DNA of 64,000 bases from positions 124,001 to 188,000 of the forward strand of contig JAEUHM010000027.1 in NCBI GenBank assembly GCA_016795485.1, in the 5' to 3' direction. Made by a program: the position numbers and the translations under genes. This stretch comes from Verrucomicrobiaceae bacterium (GTDB lineage Bacteria > Verrucomicrobiota > Verrucomicrobiia > Verrucomicrobiales > Verrucomicrobiaceae). Positions 16,626-25,618 of the stretch are shown here, piece by piece. Numbering within the stretch: the first letter of the stretch is position 1; each line of letters opens with the position of its first letter. The notes below the pieces were generated by a model. It made no database searches. It was not told where the DNA came from and saw only the letters and a program-made list of their open reading frames with translations.

Positions 16626-17558
16626 ATGTCATTCCCACAAGCCTTCAATCGGTCCGCGTCTATTTGTGCGAGCAGACTATTCCTCGCCCTGCTCCTCGCT
16701 ATGCTTGCGTCAACTAACGCTCAGGAACCCAATAAACTACTCGATCAGGGGAGTCGGCGCGCGGTTGCAGATTTCGCGGCAGATATGCAGGCCATTAAGG
16801 ATTGGGTAACCCAGAATACCGTCAGTGCCGACGGAAGTGAAGTCAGCGAGCTATCAATCCGACGGGGTTTGATCGGACGATTGGAGTCGGTTCGCACTTC
16901 TGGGCTGCCATCAGACCTAGCGAAAGCTTACACCGCCTACACCAATGCGGAAAAGCAGCATGCTCAGGTTTACGCTGAGATGCCGAAGAGCGAGGCCGGA
17001 GCAGCTTGGCTGGAGACGATGCGGAAAGACGAGAAGCGCCGAAGTGCCTTTGATCAAGCGCTCGGCAAAAGAATGGAAGCACAGGACGCACTTATCGGAT
17101 TGGCAGTGGATTATGAAATCAGCCGCCAAGTCGATATTTTCAATGCAGCTCAGATCTTTGATCGTTGGGTAGTGGTCCTGAGCTCCCACAAAGATTTTGC
17201 AAAAGCAAGGGCCTCTGCACTGACCATTTCTAAGTCATCCAAGATTCCTTTTTCCATGAATGGACTGATCTATGATAAACAAGGTTTGCGCCTGCCTGAC
17301 AACCATGAAGACGAGGTTCTTGCGGGTACCTACATCCTACGGCGTCACAACACTTCTCAAGTAGGCAAAGAGGTTGTAGAGAATCACATCTCTATCGAAA
17401 ACTCTGCCGAATACGGTTTTGAACCAGGCAACTTGATTGTCGTCGGCAAAATCGCTGAAAGTGCCGACGAGGCTCAACGCGAAGTAGCGAGATTCAAGCC
17501 ATTCGCCCCAGACGCCTATGCCGCTAAAGCAGAGATCTACATGGGCTGCATGCACTGA
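16626..17558 (+). CDS. secreted protein of unknown function
   Basis: A 310-residue protein when started at the ATG at 16626, giving a signal peptide (SRLFLALLLAMLASTNAQ). Other in-frame ATGs at 16560, 16590 and 16605 are possible; no clear ribosome site separates them. The middle is helical (QAIKDWVTQN through ALGKRMEAQDAL) and the C-terminal 120 residues contain DEVLAGTYILRRHNTSQ and AESADEAQREVARFKPFA, the last resembling a SPOR-like or sporulation-type end but not convincingly. It directly follows the frameshifted membrane gene on the same strand. No family was recognised. Confidence 0.55.
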   Translation: MSFPQAFNRSASICASRLFLALLLAMLASTNAQEPNKLLDQGSRRAVADFAADMQAIKDWVTQNTVSADGSEVSELSIRRGLIGRLESVRTSGLPSDLAKAYTAYTNAEKQHAQVYAEMPKSEAGAAWLETMRKDEKRRSAFDQALGKRMEAQDALIGLAVDYEISRQVDIFNAAQIFDRWVVVLSSHKDFAKARASALTISKSSKIPFSMNGLIYDKQGLRLPDNHEDEVLAGTYILRRHNTSQVGKEVVENHISIENSAEYGFEPGNLIVVGKIAESADEAQREVARFKPFAPDAYAAKAEIYMGCMH

Positions 17559-17719
17559 CTCTGAGACGACATGCACTCTACTTGTAGGCAACGAAGTTCA
17601 TCAATTCATCATTGCTGCGTTCGCGCGTTGGAATGGCCAATGCATTGACCCGGTCAGGGACCAACTAATGTTCAGCGAAGAACCTTCAAGGTGCCGCGTT
17701 CCTCCTTCTGCTCCGTTTC

Positions 17720-18745
17720 ATGAAACACTATCTGCTTTTCTTCATTTTCTCTGCCGCACTCCATGCCGCAGATTCGTACACAGAACACGTCGGAAAGGAG
17801 GGCAACGGCGCTTTTGAAGTCGGGCCGGAGTATCGGATCGATCCTGATTTGACCGACAAAGGCAACGCGAAGGGCCAAAAGTTTGAGTTCACGATGAAGC
17901 TGGCGGACAGCAAGGTTTTTGACGGTAAGGACAAGACGTTAGAGCCAGAGAAAAAGAAGGTGAACGCGGATCGCAAGATCACCGTGTATGTGCCTGCGTC
18001 TTACACAGACGGCACGAAGGCTCCACTGCTCGTCATTCACGATGGACCAGGCCAGTTGAAGCTCATCAGCAACGCGCTCGACAACTTGACCATCTCAAAG
18101 GACCCAAAGCGCAAGCTACCGGCTTTCGTTTGCATCGCCGTACAAAATGGCGGCAACGACGGCAAGAACAGCGAGCGCGGCCTGGAGTATGACACGATGT
18201 CCGACCGCCTCGCGCGATTCATTCACGACGAGGTGCTGCCCGCCGTGCTCGAGAATGCCGCGATCCGCGCCGCGTATCCGAAGTTCGCGCTTACGGAGAA
18301 TCCGTGGGGCCGCGCAGTGATGGGTTGCAGCTCCGGTGGGGCCGCCGCGCTAACGATGGGCTGGTTTCGACCCGATTGGTTCCGCCGCATCATCGCTTAC
18401 TCCGGAACCTTCGTAGACCAGCAGGACGATGACGCGCCCGACGAGGCGAAGTTTCCGCTCGGCGCGTGGGAATATCACTCCGGCATGAGATTGATCGAAA
18501 CGAGCGAACGGAAGCCGTTGCGCATCTTCACCCACGTCTCCGAAAATGACAATCGTGCCAACGATCCCGAAGAAACCTATCACAACTGGGTCATGGCCGG
18601 CCTCCGCACGAACGTGGCGCTCGACAAGAAGGGCTACGACCACCGCTTTGTGTTCAGCAAAAAGAGCGCCCACTGCGACAAACGCGTCTTTGAGCACACG
18701 CTAGCGGACACGCTCGTGTGGCTTTGGCGGGGATGGGCAGGGTGA
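17720..18745 (+). CDS. secreted esterase (enterochelin esterase / esterase D-like)
   Basis: A 341-residue protein with a signal peptide (MKHYLLFFIFSAALHAADS). The middle and end match the putative esterase family: ITVYVPASYTDGTKAPLLVIHDGPG, AVQNGGNDGKNSERGLEYDTM, HDEVLPAVLENAAIR and the nucleophile elbow AVMGCSSGGAAAL. A late acid segment (FTHVSENDNRAND) and a final SKKSAHCDKRVF histidine complete the triad pattern. It lies alone between the unknown secreted gene and the DUF1552 gene on the opposite strand. Natural substrate is not known; carbohydrate ester or siderophore ester hydrolysis are family possibilities. Confidence 0.85.
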   Translation: MKHYLLFFIFSAALHAADSYTEHVGKEGNGAFEVGPEYRIDPDLTDKGNAKGQKFEFTMKLADSKVFDGKDKTLEPEKKKVNADRKITVYVPASYTDGTKAPLLVIHDGPGQLKLISNALDNLTISKDPKRKLPAFVCIAVQNGGNDGKNSERGLEYDTMSDRLARFIHDEVLPAVLENAAIRAAYPKFALTENPWGRAVMGCSSGGAAALTMGWFRPDWFRRIIAYSGTFVDQQDDDAPDEAKFPLGAWEYHSGMRLIETSERKPLRIFTHVSENDNRANDPEETYHNWVMAGLRTNVALDKKGYDHRFVFSKKSAHCDKRVFEHTLADTLVWLWRGWAG

Positions 18746-18828
18746 AGGTAGGTTCAGCTTCTAAACAGACTTCAACTTCGTCGGCACTATTCTCTGTCCC
18801 CGGACGCTGCTTTCCTTGCTTGGGTGAT

Positions 18829-20145
18829 CTACGCGAGCACAAGTGCTCCGCCCTCACAGAGTTCTTTTTTGCCGAAGGTCTTTAGTTGGTGGCCCATAGC
18901 GTTGGAGATGGACATCCAGAGACGGTTGTGGGCTACTTTATCAAACTGAAGCGAACGGCCCATCTTGAATCCACAACCACCGCCCACGAGGACATACGGA
19001 ATGTTGTCTAGCGTATGGCTGTTGCCTTTGCCGAGTTCATTGGTCCACACGAGCAGCGTATTGTCCAGCATGTTGCCTTCCCCTGAAGGCTCGGGGGTTT
19101 CACGCAAGCGTTTTGCAAGGTAGGCAAACTCTCCCGCGAACCACGTGTTGATCTTCATCAGCTTGTCATAGCTGTCTTTTTTGTCGTCTGGGTCGTGGGA
19201 GAGTGAGTGGTGGCCCTCTTCCACGCCAAGCCAGCGCATCTGAGCCATGCCAACAGAACGCATGTATTGCAGAGTGGCCACTCGAGCCATGTCGTTCGCC
19301 AGCGCGTTGACCAACAGGTCGATCTGGATGCGGCTGATCTGCGGTGTATTGTCATTTACGAGTTCAATGCTGGGATCAACCTTTGGCACCGGGTGCGCTA
19401 GCTTGCCTTGTTTGTCAGCATCGGCCAAATCCTGCTCCAGACTGCGAACAAGTGTCATGTGTTGGTCCAGCAATGCCTTATCCCTGGCACTCAGCATGGA
19501 CGATACCTTTTTGAGATCGTTCCGCACATCATCCAAGATACTCACAAGGCTCTCTTTGTCCTTCATCTGGCCGTAAAGTTTCTTCAGCACCTGGTGAGGA
19601 TCATCAATAGGTGCAATCGGTTGATTAGCACCAGCATAGCTCATGCGAGTCCAGGGATCAGCACGATCGGGAACGGCGACACCAAACTCAAGCGAACCAA
19701 ATCGCGTTTTGGTTTCTGCTTTGGCCTGGAGGTAGTTCTTGATCTCCTGGTCAATCGAGATGTTGCTGGCCCATCCAGCAGGATTGCCTCCACCGCCCAT
19801 GATATTGCCCTTGAGCAACTCATCACAAGTGAGCAAGCAACTCATACCACGCATGTGACTGTCGCCATCACCGCGCACTCGATTGGCGATGCCATTGAGC
19901 ACGAGCGTTTGCTTTTTGAACGGCTCCAATGGCTTCAGGATAGGTCCGAACTCAAACTCGGAACCCGCTTTCTCAGGCCAAAAATCTTTGGGTAGAGTTC
20001 CATTGGGCGAGAACATGATGATCAATCGTTGACGCCGATGCGGAACAGGTGCGCCAGTGATGCTGGGAAGGCCAGAAAGGAAGGGCATGGCCGAGGCTGA
20101 GATGCCAAGGTCGCGGAGAAACTGACGGCGATTGAGGTGTTTCAT
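18829..20145 (-). CDS. DUF1552 protein with Tat signal
   Basis: A 438-residue protein beginning MKHLNRRQFLRDLGISASAM, a twin-arginine signal (RRQFLRDL). The body matches DUF1552: IMFSPNGTLPKDFWPEKAG, GSLEFGVAVPD, LRSVGMAQ-type region, LVWTNELGKGNSHTLDNI and VLVGGGCGFKMGRSLQ. Such proteins occur beside large DUF1592/DUF1588 cytochrome proteins in Planctomycetes and Verrucomicrobia, as here: the DUF1592 gene ends 22 bp upstream. The pair is thought to work in periplasmic degradation or redox chemistry of unknown substrates; that function is not established. Confidence 0.9.
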   Translation of the reverse strand: MKHLNRRQFLRDLGISASAMPFLSGLPSITGAPVPHRRQRLIIMFSPNGTLPKDFWPEKAGSEFEFGPILKPLEPFKKQTLVLNGIANRVRGDGDSHMRGMSCLLTCDELLKGNIMGGGGNPAGWASNISIDQEIKNYLQAKAETKTRFGSLEFGVAVPDRADPWTRMSYAGANQPIAPIDDPHQVLKKLYGQMKDKESLVSILDDVRNDLKKVSSMLSARDKALLDQHMTLVRSLEQDLADADKQGKLAHPVPKVDPSIELVNDNTPQISRIQIDLLVNALANDMARVATLQYMRSVGMAQMRWLGVEEGHHSLSHDPDDKKDSYDKLMKINTWFAGEFAYLAKRLRETPEPSGEGNMLDNTLLVWTNELGKGNSHTLDNIPYVLVGGGCGFKMGRSLQFDKVAHNRLWMSISNAMGHQLKTFGKKELCEGGALVLA

Positions 20146-20167
20146 AAGTGTTAGGTGCAGTTGAGGT

Positions 20168-22588
20168 TCATTCCTTCACTTGAGTCGATACGACAGCGAT
20201 CTCGACGATGAGTTTTCGGATATTGCACTGGTTTGCAGCAAAGCTCTTCTGCAGTTCATCAAGCGTCTTGGGGCCATAAGCCGTGACAGATTGCTTCACA
20301 AGATGATTGAACAGATGTCGAATAAACGCCCGATGGCCACTTGGGTTGCTGGCAACATAGTTGGCGATGTCACGTGGCCCGGTGAGCTTAACTCGCTTCC
20401 CTTCGTCGTTCGAAAACTCACCCACTGGGTCTACCGGTTTGTTGTTGTCCTTCGTACGCCAACGGCCAACTGCATCGAAGTTCTCCAAACTGAAACCGAG
20501 TGGATTGATCATGCTGTGGCAGTGCATACAAGCGTCACTGCGGGTCAGTTCCGTGATTTTCTCCCGCATGGTGAGCTTGGGATTGAAATGGCTGTCCTCA
20601 AATACCACCGCCTTTACGGGTGGCTTGAGCGACATGCCCACAATATTGCGGGAAAGGAACACGCCGCGATGAATGGGTGACGACTGCTTGCTGTAGGCCA
20701 TTGCTGCGAGCAAATAAGGGTGGGTGACGATACCGGAACGCTGTTTCGGATCAAAGGCCACTCGCTGGAACTCCTCGCCAGTCACGGGCTTTCCGTAGTA
20801 CTTGCCTAAACGTTCGTTGAGGAGGAGGTAATCGGCTTGCAGAAGCTCGCGGTAGTCGGACTTGTCACTCCACACCACACCGTCGATAAAACGAAGCAAC
20901 GACTCGCGAAGATCGGCGATCATCTCGTCATTGAAATCAGGAAAGACTTTGGGGTCCTTGGCAGTGGACTCAGCGCGTTCAAAGTCTAACCAGTGGTGAA
21001 AGAAACCACGTACTTTCTCCCTTGCTCGGTCGTCGGCTAGCATTCGAACAGCTTGTGCACGCACTTGGTCACGGGTGTGTAATGATTTTGCCGCAGCGGC
21101 ATCCGTCAGTTCTTTGTCAGGAATGGAATCCCAAAGCGTGAGGGCCATTTTGGAGGCTACATCGTAGTCATCGGAGGTGTGAGTGCGTCCGTGCAGATCA
21201 GGATAGAGGAACAGCGGCGACTTTAGGACATGAAGCACCACCCGTTTGACAGCTAGTTCGGGCGTCTTGGCGTTCACAAAATGAGCATCTACCCAATCAG
21301 TGCGCTGCTCGGGGGTGAGGGGCCGTCTAAAGGCAGTCGCTGCAAACTCAGCAGCAAACTCTCGAATGGCGGCAGGCCGATCCAGCTTGGTAAATGGACC
21401 GGGAGTGCCGTCTCGTCGATTCCGAGCACGCTCCACATCCACTGGCTTGAGGCGCGTCAAGGCCTCAATGTTATCTATGACCCACTCAGCCGTAGAAATC
21501 GCTGCGTCTGTGACTGCTTGATCCCAATCTTTGGAAATCGTCGTTCCGCGCTCATATCCAGCACTCCGGTCATCTGCCGGAAAAGGAGTAGCCGCCACAT
21601 AGCGTTCAGGTGACCGAACAGTGCTCAAAACCCGCTGAGGAATAAGCTCCAACGTGCCATAGGGAGGCTTCCACCAGAGTTCGATGGACGATGTCTTCTC
21701 TTTGAACTTGAAGTGTTCGAGAACCAGCCTGTAGGAGCGACCTCCCAACAAAAAAATGCTTTTGCGTTCCTCACGCACCTGCGGCCCGGCACTCACCCAT
21801 GCATCGATCAATGCATTGGACTCGTCGGTGTCGTTAATCCAAAGGCGGGCACCGTTTTCAGTTTTGATGATGAACTCGTAAACGCCCGTGTCAGGAGCTA
21901 ATACTGATCCGTCCCAGCGATTGTTGAACTGTTCGGCTTCCATGGAAGTCGGATCGGGACTTCCCTCTCCAAAATGTGCAGAGACGTGCGGTTCCACACG
22001 CTCCAGCACCTTATTTGTGGGCTTCTTCTTGATGCCTGTCTTGGCCACTTCCACGGGCTTCTCTCCCGGCTTGGGAATACCTACACCACGGTAGGTGACC
22101 CTGAGTCCAGGCTCGCTTTTCTCAGGCGGCCGTGGTTTAGGCGCTGGCTTATTGGGCTCAGGTGGTAGGGGCAACGGAAAGCGAGCGATAACGTCCATCA
22201 CCGAGTTTCTGAACTGTGGCGTCGTCAGTCGACTGAGTTCAATCGCTGGCGGATTCAGGCGCTCCTGGGCTGCCGGAGAGTAGAACGCGTCGTAAATGTA
22301 AGCGGTGACGTCCTTTGCGTCCTGCCCCACACAGGTGCCCTCTTTATCTTCGGGCATGTTCTTCTCAATATACCTCGTCAGGGCTTGTATCGAGCGTTCG
22401 CCAACAAGCGGTTCGTCGTACTTGCCATCCACACCCTGCCCGTCATTGCCGTGACACTCAGCACACATCTCCATATAAATGCGCTTCCCAGGATGAGCTT
22501 TCTCTTGTGCGAATGCGTGAGGGATCGCCACTGCTGAAGCAAACAGTAACAGGCAATAAGCAACGACAGATGGGGTGGGGGGAACCAT
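20168..22588 (-). CDS. large secreted cytochrome c / PA14 / DUF1592-DUF1588-DUF1585-type protein
   Basis: An 806-residue exported protein. After a signal peptide (to about residue 27) comes a cytochrome-c-like segment with CAECHGNDGQGVDG, so one haem. A PA14-like carbohydrate-binding region follows (about 155-340: FNNRWDGSVLAPDTGVYEFI, then ENGARLWINDT). The C-terminal half carries the DUF1587/1592/1588/1585 series, with FRRPLTPEQRTDW, RVVLHVLKSPLFLYPD, KQRSGIVTHPYLLA, SDACMHCHSMINPLGFSLEN and HLVKQSVTAYG. A second CxxCH (CMHCH) in the DUF1588 part is typical. It is always paired with DUF1552, as found 22 bp downstream. Confidence 0.9.
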   Translation of the reverse strand: MVPPTPSVVAYCLLLFASAVAIPHAFAQEKAHPGKRIYMEMCAECHGNDGQGVDGKYDEPLVGERSIQALTRYIEKNMPEDKEGTCVGQDAKDVTAYIYDAFYSPAAQERLNPPAIELSRLTTPQFRNSVMDVIARFPLPLPPEPNKPAPKPRPPEKSEPGLRVTYRGVGIPKPGEKPVEVAKTGIKKKPTNKVLERVEPHVSAHFGEGSPDPTSMEAEQFNNRWDGSVLAPDTGVYEFIIKTENGARLWINDTDESNALIDAWVSAGPQVREERKSIFLLGGRSYRLVLEHFKFKEKTSSIELWWKPPYGTLELIPQRVLSTVRSPERYVAATPFPADDRSAGYERGTTISKDWDQAVTDAAISTAEWVIDNIEALTRLKPVDVERARNRRDGTPGPFTKLDRPAAIREFAAEFAATAFRRPLTPEQRTDWVDAHFVNAKTPELAVKRVVLHVLKSPLFLYPDLHGRTHTSDDYDVASKMALTLWDSIPDKELTDAAAAKSLHTRDQVRAQAVRMLADDRAREKVRGFFHHWLDFERAESTAKDPKVFPDFNDEMIADLRESLLRFIDGVVWSDKSDYRELLQADYLLLNERLGKYYGKPVTGEEFQRVAFDPKQRSGIVTHPYLLAAMAYSKQSSPIHRGVFLSRNIVGMSLKPPVKAVVFEDSHFNPKLTMREKITELTRSDACMHCHSMINPLGFSLENFDAVGRWRTKDNNKPVDPVGEFSNDEGKRVKLTGPRDIANYVASNPSGHRAFIRHLFNHLVKQSVTAYGPKTLDELQKSFAANQCNIRKLIVEIAVVSTQVKE

Positions 22589-22745
22589 CGGTAAATCAAT
22601 TGGGGGTCAAAATGGAATACGAGAAAAACCCAGCCCTGGTAGCCCTCTTTCAACAAGAAGCTCTCAACTTACCCGAAACACGCACTTTCTGGACTCCACG
22701 CCGATATTGACGAGCTAGCGAGGCCGTAGTGCAATAGTACTCATC

Positions 22746-24053
22746 ATGCACCGCCGCACTTTTTCCGTTTCAGCTCTTGCCACACTTGCTGCTCCCTACA
22801 TACGAGCCCAGAGCGGTAGTAAGGTCTATCGCACAGCACTTATTGGTTCAGGCTGGTGGGGCATGAATCTGCTCCGTGAAGGTCTGGATTCTAAGCGGAT
22901 TAAGTGTATCGCACTCGCCGATCCCGATCAGCGTGCCCGTGAGTCTGCTGCAGATGACATAGACGGTCTGACGGGCGCAAAGCCTGCCGTTTACAATGAC
23001 TACCGCGAGATGCTGGAGAAGGAAAAACCAGAGTTGGTCATTATCGCAACGCCCGATCACTGGCACGCACTGACGAGCATTGCCGCCATGAAAGCCGGAG
23101 CACATGTACTGGTGGAGAAGCCCACAGCCCACACCGTTGGCGAGTCTAAGGCCATGGTGCGTGTGGCCAGGGAAACGGGGCGCATCGTGCAAGTTGGACT
23201 ACATCGCCGACTGGGTCCGCATCATGTGGCGGCACACAAGTTCCTCAAGGACGGAAACGTCGGAGAAATCGGCATGGTCCGCTGCTTTGTGCATGGTGGG
23301 AACACAAATAAACCCGAGACGCCGGGCAAAAATGTCGAGCCGCCCAAAGGACTGGACTGGGACTTGTGGCTCGGCCCTGCTCCATCGCGTCCGTTTACCT
23401 CAAGATTGCACCCAGGGGCCTGGCGAAACTGGCTGGACTTTGGCAACGGGCAATTGGGCGACTGGGGCGTCCACTGGCTCGACCAAGTGCTGATGTGGAG
23501 CGAGCAAAAGTACCCAAAGTCCGTTTACTCGTCTGGTGGGCGCGTCATCGCTGGACCTGTGATTTTGAACGACAAAGAACAAACTTCTGACGCCCCCGAC
23601 TCACAAGTAGCAGTCTATGCCTTTGATGGGTTCAACGTCACTTGGGAGAACAGGAAGTTTGCCGATAACAATGCCGAAAAGCACAAAATCGGAGCCTACT
23701 TCTATGGCACCAAGGGCACCCTGCACATTGGCTGGCGAGATGGATGGACCTTTTATCCAGCCAACTCAAAAGACCAAATCGTCCACGAGGATTCCCAACT
23801 CCAAGAGCCCGACGGCCACAATTTGACCCTGCTTTGGAGCGACTTCATCACCGCGCTCGACAACAACAAGCAACCGACATGCGATATCGAGAGCGCGCAC
23901 CGCTCATCGGTCCTTCCTATGCTCGGAATGATCTCCTATAAGCTCGGACGCAGCATTTCCTGGGATAGTGCGTCAGAAACGATCCCAAATGATGCAGACG
24001 CCTCGAAACTGCTGACACGGGCCTACCGCGGCCCTTGGGAATATCCAGTGTAA
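22746..24053 (+). CDS. Gfo/Idh/MocA family oxidoreductase with export signal
   Basis: A 435-residue oxidoreductase. The start MHRRTFSVSALATLAAPYIRAQ is a short twin-arginine-type export signal. The Rossmann part has TALIGSGWWGMNLLREGL, ALADPDQ, VIIATPDHWHALTSIAAMKAGAHVLVEKP (the conserved EKP), and VGLHRR with the catalytic region GPAPSRPFTSRLHPGAWRNWLDFGNGQLGDWGVHWLDQ. The C-terminal domain ends with a HRSSVLPMLGMISYKLGRSI segment. Secreted versions are frequent in Verrucomicrobia and Planctomycetes. It is divergent from the DUF1592 gene and is followed 52 bp later by the SGNH hydrolase gene. Confidence 0.92.
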   Translation: MHRRTFSVSALATLAAPYIRAQSGSKVYRTALIGSGWWGMNLLREGLDSKRIKCIALADPDQRARESAADDIDGLTGAKPAVYNDYREMLEKEKPELVIIATPDHWHALTSIAAMKAGAHVLVEKPTAHTVGESKAMVRVARETGRIVQVGLHRRLGPHHVAAHKFLKDGNVGEIGMVRCFVHGGNTNKPETPGKNVEPPKGLDWDLWLGPAPSRPFTSRLHPGAWRNWLDFGNGQLGDWGVHWLDQVLMWSEQKYPKSVYSSGGRVIAGPVILNDKEQTSDAPDSQVAVYAFDGFNVTWENRKFADNNAEKHKIGAYFYGTKGTLHIGWRDGWTFYPANSKDQIVHEDSQLQEPDGHNLTLLWSDFITALDNNKQPTCDIESAHRSSVLPMLGMISYKLGRSISWDSASETIPNDADASKLLTRAYRGPWEYPV

Positions 24054-24105
24054 TCTCGAATAGCAGCCACTTGAGATTCGTCAAAATGGGTGTATGCATT
24101 TTCCC

Positions 24106-25041
24106 ATGAAAACGTTTCTGCGCGCCCCCCTCATCGCGCTGCTTCTACAGCCACTGGTTGCCTATTCTGCGCAACAATGCCTTGTGATTGGTGACAGCCT
24201 CACCAAAGAGTACGAAGTTGAGTTTCCCATCCTCTACCCTGACAATCGGGACGCCTGGGACTCACGCAACTGGATCGAAATCTTACACCAAGAGCGCAAC
24301 TCGTGGTTCGACCTCGGAAGCTGGTCGTTCTACTACGACTACCGCATCGTTGGGCACAAATACAATTGGGCCTTCCCCGGTGCCACCACCACGGAGATTC
24401 GCGGAGAGTTGCGCAGTTCCTCCTGGCAGAACAAACTTTGGCAAAACGAGCTCAAGAATCAGATCAAAAACACGGTCGAACGCGTGGTGATCTTTGCCGG
24501 AGGCAATGACGTCGACAACTGGTATGGCGACGTCTACAACGGCAAGTCAGCCACCAACTACATCAAGACAACCCGGGACAACTTGATCAACATCGTTGAC
24601 TTCGTACGTTCGGTGAAGCCATCCTTGCAGATCGTCTTGGTATCGGTGCCCCACGTTGGCTGCTGCCCGGATATCCAACGCCAGTATCCCACCAATGCCA
24701 CCAAAACAGCACGAGTCACCGCAGCCATGGACTCGCTTAACAAGCAATTGAGCGACCTAGCCAAGTCTCGTGGAGTCGCTTTCGCGGATGGAGTCTATAC
24801 GTTCACCAAAAGCCTCATCAGCACGCGTTTTTACATCGGTGGCACTGAGATTTATCGCACCGCAGACGACAATGCCCGCCCCCGCTACGCCTTCAGTGGA
24901 GATGGCTTTCACCCCAACACCCCGACTCAGGCTCGTGTTGCCCAAATAATCCTAGACACATTCAGGGCTCGCTGGCCCACCTCCAAAATCACCGCGCTCC
25001 CTGACAGCGAAGTGCTGCGGGACGTTCTAAAGCTTCAGTGA
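24106..25041 (+). CDS. secreted SGNH/GDSL hydrolase
   Basis: A 311-residue protein when started at 24106, giving a signal peptide ending AYSAQQ. The SGNH blocks are present: CLVIGDSLTKE (block I serine), an NWAFPGATTTEI glycine-block region, VVIFAGGNDVDNW (block III asparagine) and GDGFHPNTPTQARVAQ (block V Asp and His). It is likely an esterase acting on polysaccharide acyl groups or related ester bonds; the substrate is inferred from the family. The stop is only 4 bp from the stop of the convergent acetyltransferase gene, an interesting pairing of a putative O-acetyl esterase and O-acetyl donor enzyme. Confidence 0.87.
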   Translation: MKTFLRAPLIALLLQPLVAYSAQQCLVIGDSLTKEYEVEFPILYPDNRDAWDSRNWIEILHQERNSWFDLGSWSFYYDYRIVGHKYNWAFPGATTTEIRGELRSSSWQNKLWQNELKNQIKNTVERVVIFAGGNDVDNWYGDVYNGKSATNYIKTTRDNLINIVDFVRSVKPSLQIVLVSVPHVGCCPDIQRQYPTNATKTARVTAAMDSLNKQLSDLAKSRGVAFADGVYTFTKSLISTRFYIGGTEIYRTADDNARPRYAFSGDGFHPNTPTQARVAQIILDTFRARWPTSKITALPDSEVLRDVLKLQ

Positions 25042-25045
25042 CGAA

Positions 25046-25618
25046 TCAGTAGTCGGTCTTATTGATTATCTCTGCCGAACCTTCCTCAGAGATGACTTTG
25101 GCGGGAATGCCCACCGCCACTGCGTTGTCAGGAATGCTTTTGGTGACGACTGCGTTAGCTCCCACCGCAACGTGGTTGCCAAGGGTGATACCACCAAAAA
25201 TCTTGGCCCCCGGGCCAATGTAGACGTTGTCGCCTAGGGTTGGGCAACCTTGGTTTTCACCTCGTTGCTTCAGGCCCAAAGTCACGCCTTGGGAAATATT
25301 GCAGTTCCTGCCGATCTTCACCTTCCCATGAACCACAATGCCACCGAAGTGACCAATGTAAAAGCCTGGACCAATGTCTGTGCCGGGCGCTATCGAGATA
25401 CCGAGCTTGTAGCGGTAATGACGCAGTACGAGCCATGCCAACGGATACAGCAAAGGACGCAAAGGATGCGTCCTGAGCCAAGAACTCGTACGAAACCAAA
25501 AACAAAACTTGTATCCTTCACCCAACACTAGCTCTCGCAACAGCTTGGACACAGACTTGTCACCTGTGACGCGATACAGGTCTGACCAGATGAGGTATTT
25601 GTATTCGGAGAAGGTCAT
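25046..25618 (-). CDS. serine O-acetyltransferase-like (left-handed beta-helix) acyltransferase
   Basis: A 190-residue protein with a short N-terminal region and a hexapeptide-repeat left-handed helix (IGPGFYIGHFGGIVVHGKVKIG, then IGPGAKIFGGITLG, VAVGANAVVTKSI, DNAVAVGIPAKVI). The HFGGIVVHG and NISQGVTLG segments are the CysE-type active region. It lacks the long helical N-terminal domain of housekeeping CysE, so it is more like WcaB-type or EPS-gene-cluster acetyltransferases. Its ATG overlaps the stop of the deacetylase-like gene by 4 bp, placing it in a four-gene polysaccharide cluster with two GT2 enzymes. Acetylation of a sugar polymer is inferred. Confidence 0.87.
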   Translation of the reverse strand: MTFSEYKYLIWSDLYRVTGDKSVSKLLRELVLGEGYKFCFWFRTSSWLRTHPLRPLLYPLAWLVLRHYRYKLGISIAPGTDIGPGFYIGHFGGIVVHGKVKIGRNCNISQGVTLGLKQRGENQGCPTLGDNVYIGPGAKIFGGITLGNHVAVGANAVVTKSIPDNAVAVGIPAKVISEEGSAEIINKTDY

